Assembly (NCBI RefSeq): GCF_902686445.1
Contig: NC_062215.1
Span: 27,612,750-27,676,749 of the forward strand
DNA length: 64,000 nt
Source of the DNA: Sciurus carolinensis
Lineage: Eukaryota > Chordata > Mammalia > Rodentia > Sciuridae
Direction: 5' to 3'
A model generated the notes under the pieces. The model was not told the DNA's origin, did no database searches, and saw only the letters and a program-made list of their open reading frames with translations. Positions within the stretch are counted from its first letter, which is position 1. Every line of letters starts with the position of its first letter. The position numbers were made by a program, and so were the translations under genes. Below, piece by piece: positions 48,205 to 60,644 of this stretch.

Positions 48205-48300
48205 GGGACGAATATATATATACATATACATACACGTACATGTCTCTGTATATATGTATATGTGTTTCTCTGTATAGAGATGTATTTATATATTTGTTAG
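48205..48300. repeat. TATA/CATA simple repeat
   Basis: Alternating TA, CA and GTAT units immediately upstream of the LTR at 48318. Confidence 0.8.
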
Positions 48301-48317
48301 CATATACTTTTATTTAA

Positions 48318-48705
48318 AGATTGTTATAATTTGGACATTGGTTGTCCCACAAAGGACCATCTATTAAACCCTTGGTCCTCACACTGGTCTTGCTGGCAAG
48401 TGATGGAAACTTCAGGAGATGGGGTGCAGTGGGAGGTGGTTGGGTCACTAGACACGCCCACAAGTCAATAAGACCCTGGTCCCTCCCTTTTCTTCTTTTG
48501 CTATCTGGATATGAAATAAATAGTTTGCAATGTGTTCCTGCCTTTGCTGTCCTACCCAGAACAGAGGCCCAAAGCAATCTATCAGTGGCGATATTCTATC
48601 CACGACTGGAAACTTCAGAACTGTAAGCCCAACTAAACGTTTTCTCTTTTAAATTGATTATCCCAGGTGTTTCATTATAGTGAGGAAAGCTCACTGAAAG
48701 ATAAA
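48318..48705 (+). mobile_element. MaLR-type (MST/THE1-like) solo LTR, sense
   Basis: GTTATAATTTGGACATTGG, TGGGAGGTGGTTGGGTCACT, GGAAACTTCAGAACTGTAAG and CCCAACTAAACGTTTTCTCT follow the sense order of MaLR LTRs, including the ATTAAA-like poly(A) region. It is the only copy of this kind in plus orientation here. Confidence 0.75.
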
Positions 48706-49855
48706 ACAGGTAATTTATTCATTATAATCCCAAATATAGCTTAGAGCTACTAAATTTTAACTTAATATCTTCAATCTTTGACCTATATTTCATTTTTTCA
48801 TCAAAAATCTTGGTTCCCAATGTCACCAAGATAATTATTAATTTTTGAAATTCCAGAATTCATAACAATCCTAGAACAATACATTATTATTAGCATTACC
48901 ATAAATGATGGTTACCAAGATTTCTTTTTATAAATAGACTTAATGTCATAGCAATATATTTTCCTAGAGATATTCAGGATAATAAACATGTGTTTAAGTC
49001 ACTATCCTAAGATCAAACATAAAATAAGATGTATTTAGAAATTTCTAACTTCTTTCTGACCTCTATATTCTTTCTTCCCCCCCATAGGTTTCTATTTTCA
49101 TTTGTAATACTTATCTATTATTTTAAGATAACAAACCAAGCAACACTTCTTTGAATCTTTTCTTTTTAAAGACTTTTGACCACTTATTTTTTCTTTCACT
49201 TAATGATACATGATAGAGATGACCCCCCCACCAACAGCATATAGAAGAAATACTGTGTTTTGTGTTCTGTGTATTCTAAGTTCCTACTTATAACCCAAAT
49301 CAAATCTCAAAATCAATAGATATTTTCAGTTAGGGACTCTGACTAAATTCCAGACCCCCAATGTTCCATAATTACTGGATGAAATTGTATTTAAAAGGCT
49401 CAACTCTTGTACTGAAATTCATATCAAGAAAACCAGTTCTGTTAGCACTTGTACAAATGCCCTTTCCTGCTCAGTACATTCTCTTTATTTTCTTTTGAAT
49501 AACAGATATTTATTGAAAGCTTCATGTTCATATCAGGCATACCAAGATCCCCTCAAGATGTTTTCTGACTTCCAATAGTTACAGTCTTAGCAGAGGAAAC
49601 ACCCCTATTCACACATTGTGTAATGTGGTAAGTGCTTGGCACCCAGAGCTTAAGTCCCTCTTGATCTTTTTCCCTAGCTGTTGACCTCCATGGCATTGGT
49701 GGTGGTAAAGCAGGGCACGTGGTAGGGAGGCAAGTTGGGAGACTTCCAGGGGTGTCAGACTGATTCCTGCAAGTCAGTTCATGTAGGCAGCTGGTTTAAA
49801 GGTATAGGGCAAAGCAGGACAGACATTTAATAAATATTAACATTTCTCTCCCTCA
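48705..49855. other. Unassigned AT-rich 5' flank
   Basis: No repeat, exon or RNA gene was recognised. Confidence 0.45.
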
Positions 49856-49859
49856 ACCC

Positions 49860-50335
49860 CAGATAATTTCCTTCCTGCTGTGCTAAGTGTTATTTCTTCC
49901 TCTGACTCACACCTTGTTGTAACACTGACAGTCTCTGCATTAAGTATAACAGTTTCAGACTGTCACCGCATTCCTGAGTTTATCATTTGAAACCTCTCCT
50001 TTAAACGCTCCCCCCCCTTCCTGTCCCTTCCTCCAATGCTTCTGTTTTATAGCTTTCCAGTCATCCCTACTGTTTACTCTTTTATTCTGATGTAACCAAT
50101 CCCAGTCGTACAAACCCAATTCATTCCAAAGGGAGACTTAATGTGCCATAAAACTAACAGGGAGATTGCTCTCAAGGTGGGCAATAAGCTGACACAGCAC
50201 ACAGGTAATATTTATACAGCAATACTACTTGGAGAAATACCAGCCACTGCACCGCTTGCAAATCACAGGGTAATTACCCGCTTTCGGTCCTTAATCACTG
50301 GAGCAGAGCCCTTCATAAGTAAACAGTAGTGAATG
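49860..50335. promoter_or_regulatory. Candidate conserved noncoding element with homeodomain palindrome
   Basis: Repeat-free stretch with a perfect 12-base palindrome GGGTAATTACCC at 50268-50279. It also has ACAGGTAATATTTATACAGC, CTTGCAAATCACAGGG and TCCTTAATCACTGG. The TAATTA core is a paired-type or dimeric homeodomain site. It lies about 23 kb upstream of CA10 and is a guess until conservation is checked. Confidence 0.32.
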
Positions 50336-52500
50336 AGAACCTGGTTGCAAGAAAAAAGGAGACGAGGGAAAGATACCCTGCTGGGGGTGAATGGAGGAGG
50401 CATGGAGGGCCTCCTCTCCATATATTTATAGAGTCAGCAAAATACAGTGGTTAGTGTCACTGCCTGGGTGTTCTCTAAATCCCCAGATGCAGATTTAAGT
50501 CATGTTGTGACCTTGGGCCTATTGCTTAACCTGGGTGTGCCTTGATTTTGCTCCATAGAGCATGGCCGAACCTCACAGTAGTGCCATAGGGGTTGGGTTA
50601 TATAATGTGCTACTTGGGGAGAGTGCTGGTACTGAACATTAAAATGTTTCTTCTTACCACTGTTGGCATCATCTTCGTCTTTGCCTATCACTACCAAGAT
50701 TTTCTCTCAGGGACTTCTCTTTACCTTGGGAAGACCCAGAAGAAACCATGAGTTGAATTGATAGTCACATCCGTTCCTTCCTGTTTCTGCAGGGAAGTCT
50801 TCACCCTTGGAGAAAAGGGTGACCTGTGGTCCTCTTCCAGCTTTTCTATTTGGAGGGAAGCAAGGGTGGTGCCTCTTTTGGGAGCTGCAGTTAAACTCTA
50901 GACCTGACATCTTGAGGCTGAGCCGTGGCCTCAACATCACCAAGAGCTCAAGTCCAAGGACTCCCAGCACAGTCTGCTTGCTATGCCCATCATCGCAACC
51001 CCCTGTATTTTTAGGACAGAATCATAGGACTTAATTTTGGAACCAGATACTTTTGTTTTGACAGATCCAAGTCTTGCTTACAAACCCATACAGGCTGAAA
51101 ATGCAAGCAAAAACAAAACAAAACAAACAAACAAAAAGTGAGCTTTTAGTAAGTTTTACCACCAGTGGTACAAGGAGGGCCCCTTTGGGTATGTGATTCC
51201 TTATATTTTCTGCTATTATTTCTGCTGAATATGTTTCATTGACTGGAAGAATTCATGCATTTGAGAATAGATTCAAACTGCAGAATGGGCTGATGGCCCA
51301 TTTCAGAGTAGAGCCTTCAGCTATAAAAAGTAAACCTAAGACTCATACTAAGAGCTCACACTTAATAAGCATTTGCTGTATGTCAGCTGTACAGTTAGAA
51401 CTCTGTATCAGTCCACTCACTCCATCTCATGTTCTTGTGAGTTAGCTATTGTCATTGTTCTCACTTTGCAGATTAGGAAGCAGAGGCATAAGGAGGTTAA
51501 GAAACCTTTCTGCAGCTGCACAGGGAAGGGAGACTCGGGCACCGAGCCCAGGGAGTCTGGAGTGAATAGATCCCATGTTCTGACATTGACACTACACTGA
51601 CTCTTCCATGGGGAAGAAATATGCATTTTCTTCTTTTCAAAGGTCAGAGAAATAACCTTTCAAAAGATGAGTTGGAAAGAGTAAAATGCAATTTCCCATA
51701 GTTAATAGCATAAAATATTATATATTTTTAAATATTAAAATATAGTCATTCCTTAAGGTCTTGAATAAATTGGGAATGTCAATAAAAGTGAGAGATTTCA
51801 AGGACTTTTTGGATTAAATACTTGATCTAGTTAATCACATAGACTTACAGAACTAGAAAGGACCTAAGAAAATATTTTCTCACACCTCTCCTATTTTGCA
51901 AAGGAGAAAACCCATGGAATGAAGGGACACATCCAAGGATCAGGGGTTTAGTGGCAGAGGGAGACTAGAACCCTGCTCCCTTTGTCCCTACAGCTTTCTT
52001 ATTTTATTCACTTTGTAGATAGGACTGGATTTCAGTAAATCAAGCAATAATGCATCTGGCTTTGATAGAGACTTGGTAAACAAAATTAAGATAAATCTCA
52101 ATCTGGAGATGATATTTTCTATATTTATCTTAAGAAGCCACATTGTTCTGATACATCTGGTAAATAGAATTTGGCAGTGGGGAGATGATGGTCTGTTAAG
52201 AAGAGGAGAATAATGCATGGTCCTCTACTTCAGCAATCCCCTGCGAAAATTTTTCATTACTGCTAAACTATTGCCCCTGTGGAACTAAGACCCTCCTCTG
52301 GTACAAGTCCCTCTTTGTACTGCAGATGTCAACAGACATAAAGTGAACCTAGGGAGTAAGGAGTGTGTTCACTTTGTGCAAATGTTACAAATAACGCTCA
52401 GTTGATTTTGAGATAGTGGGCTGAGATATTTCTTATAAACGTTCATCATTGTGATTCCATCTCTGCAAGACATTCCATTAAAATTCCATTAAAAATCACA
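50335..52500. other. 5' flank with three MIR-like remnants
   Basis: MIR-like pieces lie at about 50440-50545 (plus; GACCTTGGGCCTATTGCTTA), 51355-51590 (minus; ACTTTGCAGATTAGGAAGCA) and 51850-51990 (minus). Between them no gene or young element was recognised. Confidence 0.5.
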
Positions 52501-52504
52501 GTAG

Positions 52505-53110
52505 CAATGCTGTGGAAGGCAGAATAATGGTCCCCTCAAAGACACTCCCTCAATTAAACTCTGGAATCTGTGAATGTGTCACCTGGCACGGTAAAAGGGA
52601 CTTTTCAGATGTGATTAAGGGAAGGGGCTTTGAGATTGGGAGATTGTCCTGGATTATTCCAGGTGGACCCAACCTCACATTCTCAGGGAACATAGAGGAG
52701 GAAAGCGGAAGAGTGAGTCAGAGAGATAAGATGGAAGAAGAAAGAGGAGGTATTCCAAGTATGAGAAAGAGCCAGTGTTGTTGCTGGTTTTGATAATGGA
52801 GGAGGGGGACTACAAGTAAAGGAGTAAAAGCAGCCTCTAGAAGCTGGAAATGATCCTCAGCTAACAGCAGAAAATGGGGGACCTCTGTACTGTAATCATA
52901 ATGAAATAAATTTTGACCACAACTTGAATGCATAAGGATCAGAATCTGTCCTAGAACTTCTAGAAGGAATACAACCCTTCACATCCTTTGCTTCTAGCCA
53001 GACAAAACCTCAGAGGTGTGATCTACAGAACTGAAAGACAATCAACTTGTGTTGTCTTAAACCCTTAAATTTCTGGTTATTTATTACAGCAGAATAAAGT
53101 AGTAACACAA
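52505..53110 (+). mobile_element. MLT1-like MaLR LTR, sense
   Basis: TGCTGTGGAAGGCAGAATAA with TGGTCCCCTCAAAGACACTC, CTTTTCAGATGTGATTAAGG, AGGTGGACCCAACCTCACAT, and at the far end AAACCCTTAAATTTCTGGTT followed by TTACAGCAGAATAAAGTAGT give the sense order of this LTR class. The 93-codon frame is a chance frame. Confidence 0.75.
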
Positions 53111-54180
53111 ATCCTCATTTGAAAAATTCTATACACATATTTTATTTTAGATTTTTAGAACTACAAGGTAACCTACGCAGACCGATCCATCTTCCGATCA
53201 GGCCTTTCTCCTCATCTGCCACGGTCCTCACGGCTCAGCTCTCCTTTACGTGTATTTCATGGATAGGTCTCCTTTGACTTCCTGCTCATGACCGGTGTTT
53301 TTTTGTTGTAGAGTCACACACTGAGCTTAGCATCTGTGTTTGTATAGAAATTGATCCAAATAATTTCTTTAAATTCTAGACCTATCCCAAACAAAAACAA
53401 ACAGAATGATAACTATCAAATTATTTCATAGAGAGAGATACATAGAGTGTTGTTGGTGTGGAGCTAGGGAGGAAAAGAGTCACCTCCCCTTCTCTGTCAC
53501 CCTATGGTAGGGTTCACTCTATGCCTCCATGGGGGGCACCTACACGGACTGGCTTGGACTATTCGGGGCCCATTGACAGGAAGGGGAGGAATCCAAACCA
53601 ATCCATATGGAGTTTGTTTTGGATTATTCATAACTAGTAGATAGAAACAACACCTTTTCCTATTTTTATTGCTGTTATCTTTCTTCCACCAGTGACCTTC
53701 TTAAGGGTCTTTGGTGTGCTGAGGTCCCGCTACATTGTGTCTCCATATGGATTATTGTCTTTACCTCAAATCATTCTTAAGATTCTTCGATTTTACCTAA
53801 TCGAGTCAGTCTAGTCTTTCATCAGTTGTATTAGACCTCCAACTGTTACCACTAAAAACACTGCACTTTCTCCATTGTCTCCTCAAACCCCACCACACGG
53901 TAAACCTTCCCCTTGTCTTCCTTACCTTCCTTTCATTTTTTTGTCCTTCAAGATTTTCTCCTATGTAGTTCTGAATTATCTTCAATGGTGTCCAATCTAC
54001 ACTTTAATCCATTATATTGAGTTTTAACTTAAATTATTAATATTAAGTGCTATGTGGTTTTCCTCAAATGTCTGTTCCCTTTTTCAGGGGTTACTTTATT
54101 CCTTCTTTTTATCATTACTCAGTTTAAATAAAATCATTTATAATGGGATCATCCTATAATTTGATTTTCTCGGTAACCTA
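53110..54180. other. 5' flank, possible antisense L1M remnant at 53940-54170
   Basis: The right part (TTCTGAATTATCTTCAATGG, GTCCAATCTACACTTTAATC) resembles the antisense 5' region of old L1M elements, with low certainty. The left part is unassigned. Confidence 0.35.
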
Positions 54181-54184
54181 ACAC

Positions 54185-54237
54185 TGTGTGTCTGTCTATG
54201 TGTTTGTGTGTTCATGTGTCTGGGTGTGTGTGTGTGT

Positions 54238-54272
<35 letters not shown>

Positions 54273-54275
54273 ACA
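54185..54275. repeat. (TG)n microsatellite
   Basis: TGTCTG/TGTGTT units merge into a nearly pure TG run with one GGTG interruption. Confidence 0.9.
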
Positions 54276-57200
54276 TGCATTGACTTTAGCTCATAGTGTT
54301 GTTTCCTGATGTCCTTTGTGATGTGAGAGCTCCCTCAGATTGTCTTTCTGTGGGAATCCTGTAAGGACCTGACCTAAAAGTATATTTTTCTGTGGTGCTT
54401 TTGAATTTTCTTCTTTTTAAAGCTTTGTGGTGTTACAAATTGGGATCCATTTTAAGGTTATCTTTTCTGTTTAGATGTTCACATACCACACATGTGTATA
54501 AGTATGTCTCCTAATCTCCATGTGACATGGTTTCATAATTATGAATTGTTGAGACCCGTTTTCCCATTCAAAACCAAGCAGCAACAAAGCCTCTTTGATC
54601 TATTTTCCTAATCTAATTGCTTTAGATAGGAGTCAATTCCATCTCCCTGCCTCCCATTGGTTCAGCTTTACTTGTCCTGTGGTAATAAAATGTAAGAATA
54701 TAAAATTGAGATAACTGAGGCAGGTAGTACCTTCTAGGGCAGCTGCGACTTCTGTTCGCCTCCTTACATTGGTGTTTTTCAGCATTCTTTTTTTTATCTA
54801 GTCTCTGAGAATTCCCCTTCCTTTCTCAGAATCTTAGCTGTGAGTTTAACGGATGTTCAGTCCATTTTCCTAGACTTTCTGGGTGTTTTAGAGAAGATTC
54901 TTTGATGGTTATTCTATTATGTTGGCAGAACTGGAAGTCTGAGATGTGTGTTGAAGACTGATTTTTTGGCTACAAAATATGCATTCAGATCAGGAAGGCG
55001 TCTATGCATGCAGTCTATTTGTTCCTTAAGGAGAAATGGCTCAAGCTGAAAAGCTTACACTCAGATGTAGGATCCTGAAATGTTTCACTCAAATGTTGTT
55101 TTTTGTTCTTTTCTTGATATATATCATAAAACGGTATAACCAACTGTTGGCAAATAATCACAGAGTGATTTCTTTGGTCCCTAAGAAAAGTGGAGGAAAG
55201 TTAATGCAGCGGTCAGCATGGAGTCTGGTGTTCCTAATTTTTGTGACCAATTCCTGTATCCAGGACCGATTTCCTGAGAAGCATGTGTTCTCATTTTCTT
55301 TCTCTCTCAACAATGAGAAGGTGGCAGTTCTGGTTTGTAGACTCTCAAGGAGAAGTCCACTGAGATCATTGTCCTGACTGCCTTAGCAGGTTGATCTCTG
55401 TCTTTAACTAGATCACTAGAACTTTATCATTTAATTTCTGACTTTCCACATGTTTTATTTCTATATTATATGATGTCTAGAGAATGAAAGGGTATTATAT
55501 TGAATCTAGGATCATAATTAAGACAATAAATAAAAATACCGCCTCCGAAACAGTAAAGGTAGATCTGCCAGGTATAAAGATGGACAAATGAATTACATAA
55601 GACTCTACCCATATATTCCAAACACATAGAAATGCTTAATTGAAACTATGGAGTTAGAATAATCAACATAATAACATAAGCATAGCATAATTGCAAATGT
55701 TTTTTAAAAATAAGAACTGTTGCCTAGAAATGGAATAGGTAATTCCAGATGTATGTGAAATTGCATGGTCCAGAGGAATAGTCACATTGGTTATATGGCT
55801 CTGGGGCCAATGTATAAGCACCTTCATGGACCCTCGTCTCAAACCTCACACTCCTTATATTTTTTAAATAGTAATTAGGTCCTTTAAAAAAAAAAAAAAA
55901 CAAAAAAAAAACAAAAACTTTTAGAGACAGGAAGGTATGTCTTTTTAGAATAATTCAGTCTAACAGCTCAAGAATGCTTTAGAGAAGAAAGTTCTCTCCC
56001 CAAACTCCTGGATATGGAGAGAGTTAACTGTGGAAAACTGAATCCAAGATGTTGAGCCATATATGCCTTCAAGTCTTGAAATAAGATCCTATTATTATAT
56101 ACAAAAGCCCTGAACTGGAAACTAGTGAAAAACTGTTCTACAACTGATCCCTTTTCAGCCTTAGCAAGGTTAATCATAAATCTTTGCCCCTTAGGTATTT
56201 CCCTCAAACTTATGAACATTTTGAATTTCCTTAGAATTATTTTTCTGAGGACCAATAAAGATCTTTCCATGGGCAAAATTTACAAATAACACAAGGAAAC
56301 ATGATGACTTAAGAAATAATTAAATGATTGGGCCAATTACAGAAATCATGAGCACTGAGTTCCTGAAAATAGTAGTTTGATGTGGGCGTGAAATCAACTA
56401 CTTGTAAATGTTCTTGGAGATAAAATAAGGTACAGAAACCTTGAACAATCTGAGAAAATTGTGAAATCATGAATATTTTTAAAAATAACTAAATACAAAT
56501 TTACCAAATTTAAAATCAATAAAGAAATGAACAAAGATACATCACAATAGAGTAATCTAAATACAGCTAAAGAAAGAAATAGGGAATCAGAAGAGGAGAA
56601 TTGATAAGCAAGTCTCCCAAACCATAGCTGAAATATGATAAGAAAGAAAAATAAAATATGATAGAAACTGTGATAGATATGAAGGGAAAAAAATAAAGCA
56701 CTTCAACATAATTTTAACTGAATTTCAAGAAATGAATCCTAGTTTAAATACTCAGAAAATACCAGAGAGAGAGTTAACTCAATTTTCAAAAGTGTAATGT
56801 TTACACTCTTAGGTATCATGTAATATTCACTCTGGGGTGTTGAATGGGTGCATTAAATTTGGGAAAACAGAATCCAAAATTATGTATTGCAGAAGGATGT
56901 TCCTGTACCACTACATCACACCTGCATCACTGGTTGAAATAACTGCACTAGCAAAAAAATTCTTATCAATGCACACACCTGGCCTTGGGAGGTCACCAGG
57001 ACAACAGGTATATCTAGTCCTGGTGTATGAGAAAAGCAACAGCTAGAGAGTGAAGAGGGATGCAAGTTCTACCTTTGCCTTGTTGCAGTCCTGGGACCTT
57101 AGGTCAGTAAGTCAGGTAGTTCTGTTTTCTGTCTTGTAACAGAGACACCGTCATGCATGCTTTAAAGAGTTGTTGTGAGGGTCAAATAAGTAAAAGGACA

Positions 57201-57425
57201 TACACTCTGTAAACTCCGTGGTACTAATGTTGGCAAACATAGTCTTCAGTGTTTGTGCATTCCTCTTCTCTTGACAGCAAGATGGTAAGACTTACTATGT
57301 TTCAAATATGTTTTGCTTTGCCCGCCCCTCGGACCCTGAGTTAGGTTGGCTCTTACTAAGTACTTCTGAAATGATAGACCTGAATACCGGTGCTGTCTTA
57401 CTAGTTCATGCTTACTGTCTATTGT
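54275..57425. other. Unassigned AT-rich 5' flank
   Basis: About 3 kb without a confident element. 55885-55912 is an interrupted A tract. 56400-56800 is A-rich and could be decayed L1. Frames of 113 codons (55036, plus) and 102 codons (55968-56276, minus) show no known domain. Confidence 0.4.
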
Positions 57426-57429
57426 GTCT

Positions 57430-57575
57430 ACTGGCTTTTAAAGTCCACGGGGGATGTATTTATCTGTTTTGTTCTTGGATGCATTACAAGCACTTTGTAC
57501 ATTGCCTGGCATATATAGATGGTCACTAAATATCTAATGACAAATAAACAAATTATGAATAAATGATTGATGTTT
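57430..57575 (+). mobile_element. L2 3'-end remnant
   Basis: TTTTAAAGTCCACGGGGGAT, CATTGCCTGGCATATATAGA, TGGTCACTAAATATCTAATG and ACAAATAAACAAATTATGAA are the typical L2 terminal phrases. Confidence 0.65.
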
Positions 57576-57929
57576 ACCCAACAAAGAACTTTCAGAATGG
57601 AGAATTCAATACTATCATAGTTTAATATCTCCAGTGCCAAGGTCTTTTCCTGGTCTACGAAGCACTTATTAATTGTTGCTGGATGAATTTCGAAGCCTTC
57701 ACAAATCATGAATGTTTTCCTGTCTTCCTGTTTATTTTCACTTCCTTCACTGCAGTTCTTCAGGTACAAATTATACCACATGCAAACTAGTCTTATCATT
57801 TCTTATCTCCTGTTTCCAGTCATTCTTCTATAATCCCTATTGCACTGGGCTACAAACAAAAACAAAAAACACAAAAACAAACAAAACAAGAACAACAAAA
57901 AACCCACAACCTTCTTAGAAAGCAGATTT

Positions 57930-58230
57930 TGACTTCTGTTTAGCAGTCTGAAAACCTTCATTGGCTTCACTTTACTGAGAACTCATTGTGACTTTCAAAG
58001 CCCTCCCCAGAAAATTTGCCATCTGACTTTACATTCCTTATACACTTCCTCCTGTATTTGAAACCTGTGGCCACTTATCCTGTCTCCTCTTTCACAGGTC
58101 TTCTAGTTTTTCACTTTTGCTCCTTTGGTAATGTTATTTACAACATGAAATGCCCTTCCTCCACATCTAATCTGTCCATTAAACTCCATCAACTTTCCAT
58201 TTGAGCCCTCAGACTAAATCATAGCACACT
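57930..58230 (+). mobile_element. L2 fragment
   Basis: AACCTTCATTGGCTTCACTT, TTTCAAAGCCCTCCCCAG, ACATGAAATGCCCTTCCTCC and AACTCCATCAACTTTCCATT follow L2 order on the plus strand. Confidence 0.65.
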
Positions 58231-58424
58231 TGTCTGATAGTCCAGTATCAAAATTAATATTTCTTCAACATGATTATGGAAGATGGCAAGCAAATTTTGA
58301 AATTTATTAATGTCTGTTTTTACTTCTTTATTTATAATCACAATTTCAAAAAGAGCTGAATTTCGTTCTGAGTTGCATTAAAGGCCATTGAAGTGATGTA
58401 AATACTCTTAAGTAAAGATTTAAA

Positions 58425-58637
58425 GGAGGGTTCTCCCTTTCAGCATTACTGATATTTGGGGACGAACAATTCTTCCTTGTGGGGGAACTTCTGTGCGTTG
58501 TAGGATGTTCAGCATCATCCCTGGCTTTTGCATGCTAGATGCCAGCACCCCCTTCCTCTGTGGTGACAGTCCAAAATGTCATTGCAAAATATCTCCTGGA
58601 GGGCAAAATCACTCCCAGGTGAGAGTCATTGTTTTAA
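58425..58637 (-). mobile_element. MER20 hAT-type DNA transposon
   Basis: GCATTACTGATATTTGGGGA, GTTGTAGGATGTTCAGCATC, ATCCCTGGCTTTTGCATGCT, AGATGCCAGCACCCCC and GGGCAAAATCACTCCCAGGT match MER20 in antisense order over nearly its full length. Some MER20 copies are known to work as enhancers in endometrium; nothing here shows that for this copy. Confidence 0.85.
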
Positions 58638-59035
58638 AAGATGATGCCAGCTATGTGAAGAAGAGAATGTAAAGGAACAAAGGACAGAAGTAGCTGTGCA
58701 AAAGCACCTACCATCTCTATTTCCTCTGTTTTTGGATGTGAGGCAGGGAAGAGAGAAAAGAAACATTCACTAGCTCAACTGTGCTCTGAGCAGAAATAAA
58801 TAATGGATCAATGACTAACTCTTCTCTGATAAAGAAAAATAGAGAGGTCCAGGCAATGAAATAAGCAGATGAGTGCTCTTATGTTAGATCTAATTGTGCT
58901 CAGATATCACACCATAATTTGAAAACAGAGAATATATATTTTCACATGTACTTCTTTCCAATTTTGGGAAATCACATTTGTCCCTTTCTGGGATCAGACT
59001 AAGGCTTGAGATGCAGATTTAAAAGTTTATTGGAG

Positions 59036-59124
59036 GGCTGGGGAGATAGCTCAGTTGGTAGAGTGCCTGCCTCGCAAGCACAAGGCCCTGGGTTTGATCC
59101 CCAGTACCACAAAAAAAAAAAAAA
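59036..59124 (+). mobile_element. ID SINE, youngest-looking copy
   Basis: Full ID body with intact RNA polymerase III boxes (box A region TAGCTCAGTTGG, box B GGTTTGATCCC) and a pure A tail. Flanked by a perfect 15-base target-site duplication AAAAGTTTATTGGAG (59021-59035 and 59125-59139). The clean duplication and consensus body indicate a recent insertion. Confidence 0.97.
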
Positions 59125-59139
59125 AAAAGTTTATTGGAG

Positions 59140-60335
59140 AATAAAGTAGCAATAACTTCTATCCAAACACATCTAAAAATCACTGCCATTGCTGTAATAT
59201 TCAGAATCTAAAAGGTTTTTGAGAGATAAGGGTGTTACTATTTTTCTGACATCAAATACATAAAAAATTCTTATAAACAGATGATATAGGAAAATCAACT
59301 TTCACGTCATGCAGCCTCAAACTAAGGCAGCCATCTCTCTTTAAATTCAGGCTGCAGCCTGGGGCACCCAGGACTCCAAAACTAATCCTGGCTGCAGGCA
59401 GGGGTGAAAGAAGGAACTCCATGTCATTTACTCTGGGGCTCAGTTTTGAGTATGTCTTGCTTCCAGTTCTAAACCAGCTTTTGAATCAGCTTCCCAATGA
59501 TTTGGTTTCTAATTTGTTTTTTCATCTCCCTTAAAACCTGGATTTAATGTGTTATAAACCAATTCTCCTCACCTTGTTGACATTGTTACCACTATTTTTC
59601 TGGTACTGGCTTCTGAACTAAGATATGTTTTTAATAGTCTTTCTTTTGCAACCACAAAAAAATGTTTTTGAATTATTCACTGGAAAACAAATAGAGACTT
59701 AAACATCGATTATATAAAAACACAAGCATTTTTCAATTACTGGAGTTTGGGTCTGAGTGGAGAACTCCTGTCTCCAGTTCTAATAAAAATAAAGCAATAA
59801 GAGTAGCAGCAGTATCATGGCAAGACACATTTCTTTCCTTTTCTGCATATTCTCATTCCTTCCAGGATTAGTGGTTTCCAGTAAGAAGAAAAGATGAAAC
59901 AGAGTTAGTGTTTGTGCAATAGTACTTTGAAGTTATACTCTGAAAATAAGTCAATAAGGCTAGAAGAGTTTGTTTGCCATGAGTAGGACTGCTTCTTTAG
60001 CAAAAAGATCTACATCACTACCCAGAGTGTTAACATCATGAAAAGATCAGCCACTCCTCTGACAAATGGAACTTTCTCATCCTAGGGAGAAAGTAGGCAA
60101 GTAAGAAAGAGGAAGGGGTTGGAAGGAGGAAGAGCAAGAGAGATCAGCAATTAAAGGGACCCCACTGTGTGAACTAATTGGTATTTTATGAGAAAAGTAA
60201 AGAAACTTTCCTTTTCTGTACTTCTATTCTTTGAGAGTTTAGGGTTGCCTAATAGTGATTTTTATTTTTATGACAACAAATTGTAACTTACCCTTTCTCA
60301 AAGTACTGAGGAGTCACCACCACCACTACTATCAC
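59140..60335. other. Unassigned 5' flanking stretch
   Basis: No element or gene was recognised between the ID SINE and the start of the inverted L1 segment. Confidence 0.45.
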
Positions 60336-60544
60336 AAAAATTTAGAATTGTCTTGCCTCATTGCTTTGTCTGGAACTTCTATTATAATGTTTAATAGAAG
60401 TTGTGAGCATGGGCACTCATCTGTTGTTCCTAATCTTAGAGGAAAGAACTTTCAACCTTGCACTGTTGAATCTGATGTACTTATGGGTTTGTCATTTATT
60501 ATATTGAGGTACATTCTTTCTATACCTAGTTTTTTGAGCATTTT

Positions 60545-60644
60545 GGTAATTTCCACAAACCCAGAGTGCTGGGGACTCGAACACGGGTCTCCAGCATGAG
60601 AGGCAGGCACTCTACGAGATGGGCTACATGGCCTGCACTATTTT
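60545..60644 (-). mobile_element. Tailless tRNA-like retroposon inside L1
   Basis: The minus strand carries tRNA-like boxes: TAGCCCATCTCGTAGAGTGC (box A region) and GTGTTCGAGTCCCC (box B). A 15-base perfect target-site duplication TTTTTTGAGCATTTT flanks it (60530-60544 and 60645-60659). There is no poly(A) tail at its 3' end, which reads GGTTTGTGGAAATTACC before the duplication. It is related to but clearly different from the ID SINEs here. A tRNA pseudogene is the alternative; the anticodon arm does not pair properly, so a working tRNA is unlikely. Confidence 0.7.

Noticed and set aside
35881..53110. Possible complete endogenous retrovirus from the multiple LTRs
   Set aside because: No gag, pol or env-like sequence lies between any pair, and the LTRs belong to different groups or lie in solo context.
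23957..54275. Regularly spaced short repeats that could suggest a CRISPR-like array
   Set aside because: All are simple microsatellites or dispersed mammalian repeats with no constant repeat and unique spacer pattern, in a eukaryotic genome.
5336..59124. ID elements read as tRNA-Ala genes
   Set aside because: They carry A-rich tails and target-site duplications and lack a tRNA 3' acceptor stem, so they are SINEs.
60545..60644. Possible functional tRNA gene on the minus strand
   Set aside because: Box-like sequences are present, but the anticodon arm does not form a proper stem and it sits as a duplicated-target insertion in L1.
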